Part shown: piece after piece, positions 1-8,653 of the stretch
How positions within the stretch are numbered: position 1 is the stretch's first letter
Layout: each line of letters begins with the position of its first letter
Source of the DNA: JAHEJB01 sp037969195
Lineage (GTDB): Bacteria > Bacteroidota > Rhodothermia > Rhodothermales > Rubricoccaceae
DNA length: 23,824 nucleotides
Assembly (NCBI GenBank): GCA_037969195.1
Contig: JBBKWZ010000285.1
Location: 1 to 23,824, forward strand
Direction of reading: 5' to 3'
Translations under genes and position numbers: made by a program
Notes under the pieces: model-generated
Databases searched by the model: none
Told to the model about the DNA's origin: nothing
The model's input: the letters and a program-made list of their open reading frames with translations, nothing else

Positions 1-3000
1 TCCCTGGAGAGCCTTTTACGGGAAACGCAGGCGTCACCGGACAAGAACCTCGAAGCACAAGAAGCCGCTATTTCAGACCTTCTGAATAGAAGTTGGAGGC
101 TGGCAGAAATCTGCGAAAAGCTGGCAATGGAGCACAACTTCAAGCCACTTTACGACACACGTCGTGGGCTCTTTCTAATCGGATACAATGTGGACAGCGG
201 GCAGGTTGACCCCAGTACGTACGACCTGCTCGCATCAGAATGCCGGGTCGCATCGCTGATTGCGATTGGAAAAGGCGACGTTTCTGCCGAACACTGGTTC
301 CGTCTTGGCCGCCCGACAACGTTGGCCGAAGGGTACAGGGCGCTGCTCTCTTGGGGCGGAACCATGTTTGAATATCTCATGCCTGTGCTCTTCACGCGCC
401 TTTACGACGGCACCTTGTTGGCCGAGACGGTGCGCGGAGCTATTGGCTTCCAAAAGGCTTATGGTGACCGAAAGAGTCTTCCATGGGGTATTTCGGAGAG
501 CGCTTACAATATGCTCGACATCCACCTGACGTACCAGTATCGTGCGTTTGGAGTACCGGGCCTAGGCCTCAAACGTGGCTTGGCCGACGAATATGTCGTA
601 GCGCCTTACGCCTCGTTCCTGGCAATGATGGTGCGGCCAGGCCGGTCGTTACGCAACCTCACCCGGCTTCGTGAGGAACGCAAGGCCTACGGACCCTACG
701 GTTTCTATGAAGCAATCGACTTCACACGAGATCGATTGGCTGCAGATCGGGAGTTTGAGGTGATCAAGACCTACATGGCCCACCATCAAGGCATGACGCT
801 GCTTGCGCTAGTCAATGTGCTGTGCGACGATCTCGTTCAGGAGCGATTCCATCGCGATCCTCTCGTTCGTTCGGTAGAGTTGCTCCTCCAGGAACGCGTT
901 CCGACGGAGCTTCAATTGCTGACGCCCCACCCGGACGAACTGGAAGCCATCGAGCCAGTGGAGGCCGTCCTTCCGAAACCTGCTGTCATTCATGTGCCCG
1001 ATCATGCACTCCACGACCCGGTTCCGGCAGGAATAATGCTTTCGAATGGCCACCACACTACGTTTGTGACTGCAGCCGGCGCGGGCTTCGTGCGCGTGGA
1101 CGGTACAGCGCTCACTCGATGGACGCCCGATCGCACATGTGAAGACTCTGGAGTCTTCCTTTACATTCGCGATGTGGAATCCGGTCGAGCGTGGTCGGCG
1201 GCTCGACAGCCGATCAGCAACGATACGCCGGACCGCTATGAAGCGTGGTTTCACCTCAACAAGGTTGAGATTGCAAGGGTAGACGACTGGATTGAGACTT
1301 TCTCGGAGATCGTCGTTTCGCCGGAGGACAACGTTGAGTTACGACGATACACGTTCACGAACTACGGCGATGCAAACAGAACATTGGAGCTGACCAGCTA
1401 TGCTGAAGTCGTGCTTGCCGATCCGGCTGCCGACGCGTCCCACCCAGCATTCTCCAAGCTATTCGTCCGTACTGAGGTCGATATGACGCGGCGCACATTA
1501 CTCGCGAATCGGCGCGCGCGAGAGTCGGGGGCGACGCATCCGTGGCTCTTCCACACGCTTTGCGGCCACATAGACGACGGCGCGGCCATCGAGTACGAAA
1601 CGGATCGCATGCAGTTTATCGGACGAAATCGTTCGCTCGCGAATCCTGCGGCACTGGACAACGGCACTGGTCTGTCGGGTACAACGGGGTCCGTTCTCGA
1701 TCCGATCCTGAGTCTTCGCAGACGGATCTCGCTCAAGCCGAAAGAGCGCGTGACAGTGACTTTCGCTCTCGGATCAGCCCCAACTCGCAACGAGGCTCTT
1801 CGCCTATCCGACCGCTACGTGCATTCGGACGCGGCACAGCGCGCTTCGGAGTTGGCCCAAGTCTACGGACAAGTCGAGCTGCCTCATTGTGGCCTCAGCA
1901 GCGAGCGAGCGCTTTATTTCCAACAAATGGCCACGGCGCTTTTGTACAATGCGCCTGCCCTCCGCGCTCCGGAGCGTGTGCTGTACCGAAACCGCCGCTC
2001 GCAGTCGGGTTTGTGGGCCTACGGTATTTCTGGCGACTTACCGGTCGTCGTCCTTCGGGTCGGGCGGGTTGACGAGATCGAAGTGGTCAAGCTGCTCTTG
2101 CAGGCACACGCCTACTGGAGGCTTAAAGGCTTCGAGGTGGATCTGGTGATTCTCAACGAACATCCGCCCTCGTACGTGGATGAAGTTCAGAAGATGGTGC
2201 AGCAAGCTGTCGAGACCTCGGCATCACGGGGATATATCGACCAACGCGGCGGAGTCTTTGTTCGCCGGGTTGAAGGCATGCCCGCGGAAGATCTGACGTT
2301 AATTCTAACAGTGGCCGGGCTCGTTGTTGATGGAGCTCTTCCAGATCTCTCCATCTCGAAATCTGAAACTGCTTCCAGGCCTGAATTGCCCTATGCAAGA
2401 GCGGCACTCACACGTGAAGAACGCCCGTCGGTGAGAATGATGCTGCTTCCGTCTCGAATACTGGCTGAAACACCAAGCCAAACGGCAAGGCCCGCCGGCT
2501 CCGAAAACGGTTCCATCACTGAGTTCTCGTCTGAGGATCTGCAATTCTTCAACGGTTTTGGTGGCTTTGCCGAAGATGGTCGAGAGTACGTCATTCGCCT
2601 ACGTGGTGGAACTGCACCGACGGGCACACCGCTTCCGTGGACCAACGTTATCGCGAACGAGTCATTCGGTTTTCTTGCGACCGAGAGTGGAACAGGCATG
2701 ACGTGGCAGGGCAACAGCCAGATGAACAAGTTGACGCCATGGAGTAACGATCCCGTTGTCGACTCCCCGGGCGAGGCGATCTGGATCCGCGATGAAGACG
2801 ATGGAATTTTCTGGAGCCCAACGCCGCAGCCAACTCCTGGGCCAGGCGCTTACGAAGTCCACCATGGCTGGGGTTATTCCGGATACCGCCACGAGAGCTT
2901 TGGCATTGCTGCTGAGACGTTGCTTTTTGCGCCGACGACGGACCCGGTAAAGGTTATTCGCGTCCGCCTGACCAACATGAGTGATCGCCCTCGTCGACTG

Positions 3001-5070
3001 TCCGTGTTCCGCTATCAGGCCTGGGTCATGTCCAACAGACGGGAGAACGGAATGCGATTCGTGGTTGTCCAACCCGATCTCGGATCAGGTGCACTCTTCG
3101 CTTGGAACCGCTACAACGCCGTCTACAAGAACTCCGTCGCGTTTGCGGATGCGGCACGCGTAGGCGCCGAAGACCCCTCAGCGGGCATCTCGTATACCGC
3201 AGATAGGACGGCCTTTCTCGGCCGCCTGGGCACGACAGCGAACCCGGCTGCCCTCCGTCGTGAATCGAGACTCGGCGGCGAAACCGGAGCCGGTCTTGAC
3301 CCATGCGCTGCATTTCAAGTACCAGTCACGCTTGAGCCTGGCGAGACGGCCGAGGTCGTGTTCCTGATGGGGCAAGCGTCAACGCGCGAAGGTGCTCGCG
3401 CGCTTATCCGGCAATACCGCGACCACACCTCTGTCATGGAGTCGCTGGGTCAAGTAAACTCGTTCTGGCAGAAGACGTTGGGAACGATTCAGATTAAGAC
3501 GCCGGTACCCGCGCTCGACCTTTTGGTCAACGGCTGGCTCCTCTATCAAAACCTGGGATGCCGCCTCTGGGGGCGCTCAGCATTCTATCAGAGCGGAGGC
3601 GCTTTCGGCTTTCGTGATCAAATTCAAGACGCGCTGGCACTCCTGTTTACCCGACCGGATCTCGCCCGAAAGCAGATTCTGACGCATGCAGCACAGCAAT
3701 TCGTTGAGGGCGACGTGTTGCATTGGTGGCACCCCGAAGTTGGGGCGGGTATCCGTACGCGCTTCTCTGATGACCTGCTTTGGCTACCATATGCCATGGC
3801 AACCTACGTCCAGACAACTGGCGACACTGCCATTCTGGACGAAGACGTACAGTTCATTTCCGCCCGTTCGCTAGAAGACGGAGAATACGAGGTCTACCTC
3901 ACCCCCGAGATCGCCGACGAATCGGGAACTCTCTTCGAACACGCCTGTCGGGCGATCGATATTTCTCTGACGACTGGTGCGCATGGTCTACCGCTCATGG
4001 GTTCGGGCGACTGGAACGACGGCATGAACCGTGTTGGCGAAGGAGGCATGGGCGAGTCCGTCTGGCTTGGTTTTTTCCTGTACGACATCCTCGGTGCCGT
4101 TATTCCCATCGCACGCGTGCGAGGTGAAGTAGAACGTGTCGCGCGATATCAATCGCATCTGCTAGATCTTCAGGTCTCCCTCAACGAGGCAGGTTGGGAT
4201 GGCGAGTGGTTCCGACGTGCCTTCTATGACGACGGCACGCCTCTCGGCTCGTCACAAAACGAAGAGTGTCGCATAGATGCGATCGCGCAAGCATGGTCTG
4301 TTATTTCTGGCGCCGGCGATCTCGAAAAAACCGAGCAAGCCCTAGAATCTGCATGGCGGCACCTTGTGGACGAGGAGGCCGGGATTATCCGCCTGCTGAC
4401 GCCGCCTTTCGACCGAACTGAACACGACCCCGGCTATATCAAAGGGTACCTGCCAGGCGTTCGTGAAAATGGCGGCCAGTACACCCATGGCATTCTTTGG
4501 CTAATTCGGGCCTTCGCGGAGCGCGGCCATACTTCGCGCGCTATGCGGTTGTTGGAAATGATCCTCCCCAGCACGCGAACGAATTCCAGAGAACGTGCTG
4601 ACCGCTTCATGACGGAGCCCTATGCTGTGGCGGCAGATGTGTATGGTGCGCCGCCGCACGACGGGCGCGGTGGTTGGACTTGGTACACAGGTGCAGCAGG
4701 GTGGATGTACCGTGTGGCAGTCGAGACAATCCTTGGCTTTGGTGTGGAGAACGGCGACACCCTTGTGCTCAATCCACGGGTCCCGGCAGATTGGCCAACA
4801 TGTTCAATTCGGTACCGCCATAAAGCGTCTATCTACCACATCGAAATACAAAATCCTGACGCAATTGAAAGCCGCGTCCGGTTCGCGACGCTAAATGGCG
4901 AGCCACTAACTGTTGACGACGGAATCGTACGGGTACCCTTCAGCACCGATGAGGGCGAACACCGAGTGCAAATCACGCTTGGTGATGGTTCCTGGATGGG
5001 TTCGGGGATCACATCGGTTGACGGCCGGAAGGATGATAATCCTCGTGAACAAAAATTCCGGCAGGACTAA
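1..5070 (+). CDS. Cyclic beta-1,2-glucan synthase-like protein (NdvB/GH94 family), C-terminal part, 5' end outside window
   Basis: The reading frame is open from base 1, so the gene starts to the left; about 1,689 residues are visible. Numbering from the Met codon at 127: a glycoamylase-like domain ends near residue 235 with the motif MAHHQGM (217-223); a first GH94 sugar-binding super-sandwich starts near 303; a second starts near 803; the (alpha/alpha)6 GH94 catalytic domain starts near 1130. The signature GSGDWNDGM lies at 1292-1300, and its first Asp (1295) matches the general acid of GH94 phosphorylases. ENGGQYTHG follows near 1448. This order (glycoamylase, two super-sandwich modules, phosphorylase) is that of NdvB/Cgs proteins, about 2,800 residues long, whose N-terminal membrane glycosyltransferase makes cyclic beta-1,2-glucan and whose phosphorylase domain trims the chain. 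The synthase half cannot be seen here, so the exact product is inferred. A GH94 protein without the transferase is the alternative. Confidence 0.88.
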   Translation, partial: SLESLLRETQASPDKNLEAQEAAISDLLNRSWRLAEICEKLAMEHNFKPLYDTRRGLFLIGYNVDSGQVDPSTYDLLASECRVASLIAIGKGDVSAEHWFRLGRPTTLAEGYRALLSWGGTMFEYLMPVLFTRLYDGTLLAETVRGAIGFQKAYGDRKSLPWGISESAYNMLDIHLTYQYRAFGVPGLGLKRGLADEYVVAPYASFLAMMVRPGRSLRNLTRLREERKAYGPYGFYEAIDFTRDRLAADREFEVIKTYMAHHQGMTLLALVNVLCDDLVQERFHRDPLVRSVELLLQERVPTELQLLTPHPDELEAIEPVEAVLPKPAVIHVPDHALHDPVPAGIMLSNGHHTTFVTAAGAGFVRVDGTALTRWTPDRTCEDSGVFLYIRDVESGRAWSAARQPISNDTPDRYEAWFHLNKVEIARVDDWIETFSEIVVSPEDNVELRRYTFTNYGDANRTLELTSYAEVVLADPAADASHPAFSKLFVRTEVDMTRRTLLANRRARESGATHPWLFHTLCGHIDDGAAIEYETDRMQFIGRNRSLANPAALDNGTGLSGTTGSVLDPILSLRRRISLKPKERVTVTFALGSAPTRNEALRLSDRYVHSDAAQRASELAQVYGQVELPHCGLSSERALYFQQMATALLYNAPALRAPERVLYRNRRSQSGLWAYGISGDLPVVVLRVGRVDEIEVVKLLLQAHAYWRLKGFEVDLVILNEHPPSYVDEVQKMVQQAVETSASRGYIDQRGGVFVRRVEGMPAEDLTLILTVAGLVVDGALPDLSISKSETASRPELPYARAALTREERPSVRMMLLPSRILAETPSQTARPAGSENGSITEFSSEDLQFFNGFGGFAEDGREYVIRLRGGTAPTGTPLPWTNVIANESFGFLATESGTGMTWQGNSQMNKLTPWSNDPVVDSPGEAIWIRDEDDGIFWSPTPQPTPGPGAYEVHHGWGYSGYRHESFGIAAETLLFAPTTDPVKVIRVRLTNMSDRPRRLSVFRYQAWVMSNRRENGMRFVVVQPDLGSGALFAWNRYNAVYKNSVAFADAARVGAEDPSAGISYTADRTAFLGRLGTTANPAALRRESRLGGETGAGLDPCAAFQVPVTLEPGETAEVVFLMGQASTREGARALIRQYRDHTSVMESLGQVNSFWQKTLGTIQIKTPVPALDLLVNGWLLYQNLGCRLWGRSAFYQSGGAFGFRDQIQDALALLFTRPDLARKQILTHAAQQFVEGDVLHWWHPEVGAGIRTRFSDDLLWLPYAMATYVQTTGDTAILDEDVQFISARSLEDGEYEVYLTPEIADESGTLFEHACRAIDISLTTGAHGLPLMGSGDWNDGMNRVGEGGMGESVWLGFFLYDILGAVIPIARVRGEVERVARYQSHLLDLQVSLNEAGWDGEWFRRAFYDDGTPLGSSQNEECRIDAIAQAWSVISGAGDLEKTEQALESAWRHLVDEEAGIIRLLTPPFDRTEHDPGYIKGYLPGVRENGGQYTHGILWLIRAFAERGHTSRAMRLLEMILPSTRTNSRERADRFMTEPYAVAADVYGAPPHDGRGGWTWYTGAAGWMYRVAVETILGFGVENGDTLVLNPRVPADWPTCSIRYRHKASIYHIEIQNPDAIESRVRFATLNGEPLTVDDGIVRVPFSTDEGEHRVQITLGDGSWMGSGITSVDGRKDDNPREQKFRQD

Positions 5071-5204
5071 ACTTTATGGCGAGCAAGTGCGCACAGCATG
5101 CTTTGCCTCCTCCTTTCTAGCTCTTGGCTTGGGAAACGGATCGGCGCCATGAACTGAAAGAACGCGTCGTCTAATTCGCAACCGGCACATCCCTGCAACG
5201 GATT

Positions 5205-5234
5205 ATCCCACCGCCTTTGAGAACGTGGTGGGAT
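5205..5234. repeat. Inverted repeat in the 3' region of the GH94 gene
   Basis: Eight-base perfect arms ATCCCACC (5205-5212) and GGTGGGAT (5227-5234) flank a 14-base loop, about 135 bases after the stop of the glucan synthase gene. No T-run follows on the + strand, so it is at best a weak or factor-dependent terminator or an mRNA-stabilising hairpin. The rest of 5071-5267 shows nothing gene-like. Confidence 0.35.
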
Positions 5235-5267
5235 TGGCTGCAAAGCCCGGCCTACACTCTCCAGCCT

Positions 5268-5304
5268 ACAAAAAGCAAAGCAGGCCCGTAATAACGGTCC
5301 CGCT
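5268..5304 (-). terminator. Putative intrinsic terminator of the tRNA transcript
   Basis: Bases 5279-5304 form an 11-position stem with two mismatches around an AATA loop. Read on the minus strand the stem is followed by TTTGCTTTTTGT (complement of 5267-5278). This is downstream of tRNA-Glu in its own orientation and fits termination of the tRNA-His/tRNA-Glu transcript. Confidence 0.5.
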
Positions 5305-5309
5305 GGCTT

Positions 5310-5334
5310 GCGAGAGGCCTTTTTAGCCTCTCGC
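5310..5334 (-). other. Perfect hairpin directly downstream of tRNA-Glu
   Basis: Nine-base arms GCGAGAGGC (5310-5318) and GCCTCTCGC (5326-5334) enclose a 7-base T-rich loop. The hairpin lies four bases past the mature 3' end of tRNA-Glu and has no T-run after it on either strand. It may act in 3' trailer processing or as the first of two stems in the termination region. Confidence 0.45.
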
Positions 5335-5338
5335 ACTG

Positions 5339-5411
5339 TACCGCGTACGGGATTTGAACCCGTGTTACCGCCGTGAAAGGGCGGCGTCCTAAACCCCTAG
5401 ACGAACGCGGC
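5339..5411 (-). tRNA. tRNA-Glu (anticodon TTC)
   Basis: The minus strand folds as a complete 73-base cloverleaf. The acceptor arms GCCGCGT and ACGCGGT pair with a G-U first pair; the anticodon stem CCGCC/GGCGG holds the loop CTTTCAC, giving anticodon TTC; the T loop is TTCAAAT. The discriminator is A, and CCA is not encoded (the next bases are CAG). Another tRNA lies 22 bases upstream, so both are probably cut from one transcript. Confidence 0.95.
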
Positions 5412-5433
5412 ATGTTTGCGTCCTAAGACGCAG

Positions 5434-5508
5434 GGAGACTGGTGGGGATTGAACCCACGACCTCCAGGACCACAACCTGGCGCTCTAACCAACTGAGCTA
5501 CAGCCTCC
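5434..5508 (-). tRNA. tRNA-His (anticodon GTG)
   Basis: A complete cloverleaf is seen on the minus strand. The anticodon stem CCAGG/CCTGG encloses TTGTGGT, giving anticodon GTG. The histidine-specific extra G at position -1 is encoded (complement of base 5508) and pairs with C73 (complement of 5434). The D-stem sequence GCTC and T loop TTCAATC are canonical. CCA is not encoded. Confidence 0.95.
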
Positions 5509-5546
5509 GTGTATATGGACCGCCAATTTAAGCCAACACGCGGCAG

Positions 5547-5563
5547 GGCATTCCGCGAATGCC
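5547..5563 (-). other. Hairpin between the porZ-like gene and the tRNAs
   Basis: Seven-base perfect arms GGCATTC and GAATGCC enclose a 3-base loop, 25 bases past the stop codon of the porZ-like gene. No convincing T-run follows, so a terminator role is uncertain. It could equally be a boundary hairpin if porZ and the tRNAs share a transcript. Confidence 0.35.
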
Positions 5564-5587
5564 GGTGAAGAATTTGGAGAGCCGAGG

Positions 5588-7948
5588 CTATCGAATGACT
5601 GCGATCTTGCCATGCGCGGTTCCCTGCCCGTCGCCGGCGATAGCAGAAACGAGGTAGACTCCGGACGACACGAGGTCGCCCGTCCGATCGTCGCGGCCGT
5701 CCCACCGGATCGATCCGCCGCGGCCGACGAGCGTTGAAATGAGTCGCCCATCGAGAGTTGTTATTCGAATGTCGGTTTGCTCTACAAGACCCGAAATCAG
5801 GACACCACGCGGGTGGACATCCGGCCTGTAAGGGCTGGGTGCAACAGCTAGATCCTGCACGTCCGAAACTGCCGCAGTGGCCTCGCCATCATAACTCATC
5901 AATCCAACATCTGTGGCGATATAGACACGCCCGGTCTGCCCGTCAATCGCAATGCCGACGATGTTGTTGGAGAAAAGAGGCGAATTCTCCTTCGTGAGCT
6001 GCAGCAGGACCTCATCGCCTTCAGCATTGAGGAGCCAAGCACCCGTCGACGATGCAATCCACTTTTGATCGGCAGGGTCAATCGCAATGTCGGAGATGTC
6101 GAGATCCCGAAGAAGGAACGAGGTTCCATCGGCAGTCAGCGCCCATTGAGGCACGATCAGTGCCGGATCTCCGCCAAAGGCGGAGCCGACAGAAAAGATG
6201 GTGGCTAAACCGCGTTCCGTTCCGAGCCACAATCGATTTTCACTATCGAACGCCATAGCCCTGACGCTTTCATGCGGAAGCCCAGTACCTGAAACACCGA
6301 CGGCATCAATGTGAATAGCCTGATCATCCGACGATGCCAACGGATCAGATCCTGTTGAAACCGCAAGGATCCCCCTCCCTCCGGCTGTTGTGGATTGCAG
6401 ACCCTCAATCCACTTTTGACTGAAAGAGTCTATGATGATGCGACCGAAGTCGACCGTTGTAGGGGCGCCGGAGGGATAAGAAAGCGCCGTCCACGTACCG
6501 TCTGGAGTGAGAACATGCCAAGGTTGCGCGGAACCAACATTTGTGACCCAGAGCCTTCCTTGATCGTCCGAAACCGCGTCCTTTACCCGTATAAAATCAG
6601 AGTTCCCTCCACCTGCGTCGGATTCAAGCGTTGAGTTGTCGGCGCGAAACGTCGTGACGTCACCATTTGGTTTAATCTGTGTCAGGCCGTCTCCATCCGA
6701 ACCAGCATACAGCGTACCATCGGCAGTCACATGCGCGCTATTGTATTCCTGGGAGGCCATGTCAAGCGATGGGTCATTACCCGAGAACGTCGTCCAGCCT
6801 TCCGAATTGAGGCGGCTAATTCCGGCAAACGCACCTGGCCGTTTGTGCGATACCCACAGCGTTCCATCGAGACCAACATCCAGACCGGCGACTTGATTGA
6901 GTAGCGGTCCTGATGGGATAACCAACTGGTCTGGGGCGATATCAACATTACCCGACGACGCCACGAGAGGCGGCAATCGAGCAAGCCCTCCGTTCGAATC
7001 GCCAACCCAGACGGTTCCGTCAGGTGCTATCGTTGCCGCCGTTAGACTGGTGAAGCCGTCAATTGTGAAGAAGGACAAACCAACATTTGGCTGCCTTATG
7101 TGCAGGCTGAACTGCGCCACGCCAAAGAGCCTTTCTTCATCCGCAACAAGGCCAACGAATGGACGCGTCGTAAAAAACACGCTGTTCCAGCTCCCATCCG
7201 ATTGCCGAACGTACGTGTCATCCGAACACGCGTGGACATTGCCCTCAAACTCTATCAACCCCGTCACTTCCGTCGGGCCTAGTTCATTCACCGTCCAAGA
7301 AGAGGCCTGCTGGAGGTTAGGGTTGCTCAGGGGCGCATGTACGACCCCGTCAACCGTCGCAACCCAAATGGCGTTTGTACCATCGGGTAAGGGCGCAACC
7401 AGTGCATCATTAGTCGAGATTGCTGGTTCGAGAGAACCGAACCGCGAATACGTGTCGCGAACTTCGTTCTCTACGGGGTCGAAAACCACGACGCCGAAAG
7501 CGGTCGAGACATACATAGAGTCGCCGAAGATCCGTAATCGGTTGATCGTCCGATCAATGAACTGATCGGCGCGCACGATATCGAAGAAAGACTCAACGCT
7601 TCCCGTTTCTACATCAATTCGGTCGATGACGCCCTCACCATATCCGATCCAAACGGCATTGCGGCGCTCATCGTAGACCAACGCTTTTATGTCCACGCCG
7701 AATAACCCCTCTACGGGCGTGAATTTTGTGATCTCGCCACTCTCCGGCTGATACGAGAACACGCCACCGGATGTGGCTGCCCAAACGGCGTCTGCTGTCG
7801 AATCCAAGGCCCGGATAGATTGGAGCGAGGGATACGCACGCCAAGTGCCGGGTTGGGCAGTCGATGTGTCCGCCAGCGCCAACGCGGCGCAACAAAAAAG
7901 CGCAATACTCGAACCTAGCCGAACGAGGGAAAGCAGGGGTGTTCGCAT
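5588..7948 (-). CDS. porZ: PorZ-like T9SS component: two beta-propellers plus C-terminal sorting-type domain
   Basis: In studied Bacteroidota, PorZ is a surface protein of the type IX secretion system that helps deliver anionic lipopolysaccharide to cargo. This protein has 786 residues, near the family's usual length of about 780. A signal peptide covers roughly residues 1-32 (MRTPLLSL, a hydrophobic core, then cleavage near TAQ). Propeller repeats of the WVGDSNGGL, WLGTERGL and VYIATDVGL type fill about residues 35-690, and the N-terminal pattern (VWAATSGGVFSY, then VWIGYGEGVIDRID, then AFGVVVFD) is PorZ-like. The last 85 residues, starting near VAPSPYRP, form an Ig-like sorting domain ending GKIAVIR. 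I chose ATG at 7948 because it starts a normal signal peptide; an in-frame GTG at 7969 would add seven residues. ribH lies 95 bases upstream on the same strand. A generic two-component-regulator-type propeller protein is the alternative. Confidence 0.82.
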   Translation of the reverse strand: MRTPLLSLVRLGSSIALFCCAALALADTSTAQPGTWRAYPSLQSIRALDSTADAVWAATSGGVFSYQPESGEITKFTPVEGLFGVDIKALVYDERRNAVWIGYGEGVIDRIDVETGSVESFFDIVRADQFIDRTINRLRIFGDSMYVSTAFGVVVFDPVENEVRDTYSRFGSLEPAISTNDALVAPLPDGTNAIWVATVDGVVHAPLSNPNLQQASSWTVNELGPTEVTGLIEFEGNVHACSDDTYVRQSDGSWNSVFFTTRPFVGLVADEERLFGVAQFSLHIRQPNVGLSFFTIDGFTSLTAATIAPDGTVWVGDSNGGLARLPPLVASSGNVDIAPDQLVIPSGPLLNQVAGLDVGLDGTLWVSHKRPGAFAGISRLNSEGWTTFSGNDPSLDMASQEYNSAHVTADGTLYAGSDGDGLTQIKPNGDVTTFRADNSTLESDAGGGNSDFIRVKDAVSDDQGRLWVTNVGSAQPWHVLTPDGTWTALSYPSGAPTTVDFGRIIIDSFSQKWIEGLQSTTAGGRGILAVSTGSDPLASSDDQAIHIDAVGVSGTGLPHESVRAMAFDSENRLWLGTERGLATIFSVGSAFGGDPALIVPQWALTADGTSFLLRDLDISDIAIDPADQKWIASSTGAWLLNAEGDEVLLQLTKENSPLFSNNIVGIAIDGQTGRVYIATDVGLMSYDGEATAAVSDVQDLAVAPSPYRPDVHPRGVLISGLVEQTDIRITTLDGRLISTLVGRGGSIRWDGRDDRTGDLVSSGVYLVSAIAGDGQGTAHGKIAVIR

Positions 7949-8043
7949 AGACGCAGGGTGCCCAGACACGGAGTCCGGATATTCATTAACGTACAGGGCG
8001 TAGCGAACTGGTCGTGCTTGCTTTCAGGATTGCGTTGTGGAGC

Positions 8044-8517
8044 CTAATCTACGCGAAGTTGCCGAAGGAGGTTAGCCATTTCTAAAGCCCCGGCGGCCGC
8101 CTCCGCACCCTTGTTGCTCGAATCAGATCCGGCCCGCTCGATGGCTTGTTCGATTGAATCAACAGTTAGCACGCCAAAAAGCACGGGCACGCCTGTATCC
8201 AGCATCGCTCTCTGAACACCATCTGTTGCCCCTCCGGAAACGTACTCGAAGTGAGGTGTACCTCCCCTTACGACCGCTCCGACACAGATCACCGCCGCAT
8301 ATCGACCCGTCGCCGCCATGTTTTTTGCCACGAGTGGAATCTCAAACGCGCCGGGACACCACGCCACGTCAACGGCGTCCTCCTCAACGCCATGTTGGGC
8401 GAGCGTCGACTTTGCCCCTGCGAGTAGTCGGCGCGTAATCATCTCATTGAATCGGCTGGCAACAATAGCGAAACGAGCAGCAGGCGGCGCATCAAGCGTC
8501 CCTTCGAAGGTGGGCAT
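8044..8517 (-). CDS. ribH: 6,7-dimethyl-8-ribityllumazine synthase
   Basis: This enzyme condenses 5-amino-6-ribitylaminouracil with 3,4-dihydroxy-2-butanone 4-phosphate to lumazine, the penultimate step of riboflavin synthesis, in the cytoplasm. At 157 residues it has the usual length. Visible motifs are SRFNE (21-25), PGAFEIP (55-61), GAVVRGGTPHFEYV with the catalytic His at 89, GVLTVDSIEQAIERAG with the phosphate-binding Arg at 128, and NKGAEAA followed by ALEM near the end. The start ATG at 8517 leaves the usual short N-terminus before the first strand (ARFAIVASRFNE). No clear Shine-Dalgarno sequence precedes it. No other riboflavin gene is in the window. The gene is divergent from trpG. 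Confidence 0.97.
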   Translation of the reverse strand: MPTFEGTLDAPPAARFAIVASRFNEMITRRLLAGAKSTLAQHGVEEDAVDVAWCPGAFEIPLVAKNMAATGRYAAVICVGAVVRGGTPHFEYVSGGATDGVQRAMLDTGVPVLFGVLTVDSIEQAIERAGSDSSNKGAEAAAGALEMANLLRQLRVD

Positions 8518-8580
8518 GGCGTGGTTTTGAATGGAGGACGCAAGTTACGGGCTGGTTCGAGCGGATGGGATCGGACCCGA

Positions 8581-8600
8581 GCACACCGGTTCACGTGTGC
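8581..8600. promoter_or_regulatory. Inverted repeat in the ribH-trpG divergent intergenic region
   Basis: Perfect six-base arms GCACAC (8581-8586) and GTGTGC (8595-8600) flank an 8-base spacer, midway in the 136-base gap between two divergent starts. The position suits an operator for one or both promoters, but no regulator is known for it and no promoter boxes are convincing. Confidence 0.3.
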
Positions 8601-8653
8601 ATTACGGCAGCGTCTCTGCGCGCGAAGTAGTTTTATCACGAGCTCTCCGCACC

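Noticed and set aside
5067..5336. Open frame of 89 codons on the minus strand between the GH94 gene and tRNA-Glu
   Set aside because: It overlaps the terminator and trailer hairpins, has no recognisable domain or ribosome-binding site, and its composition looks like chance.
6897..7565. Open frame of 222 codons on the + strand inside the porZ-like gene
   Set aside because: It lies entirely antisense to a well-supported propeller protein; the residue make-up shows no domain and it is a reading shadow.
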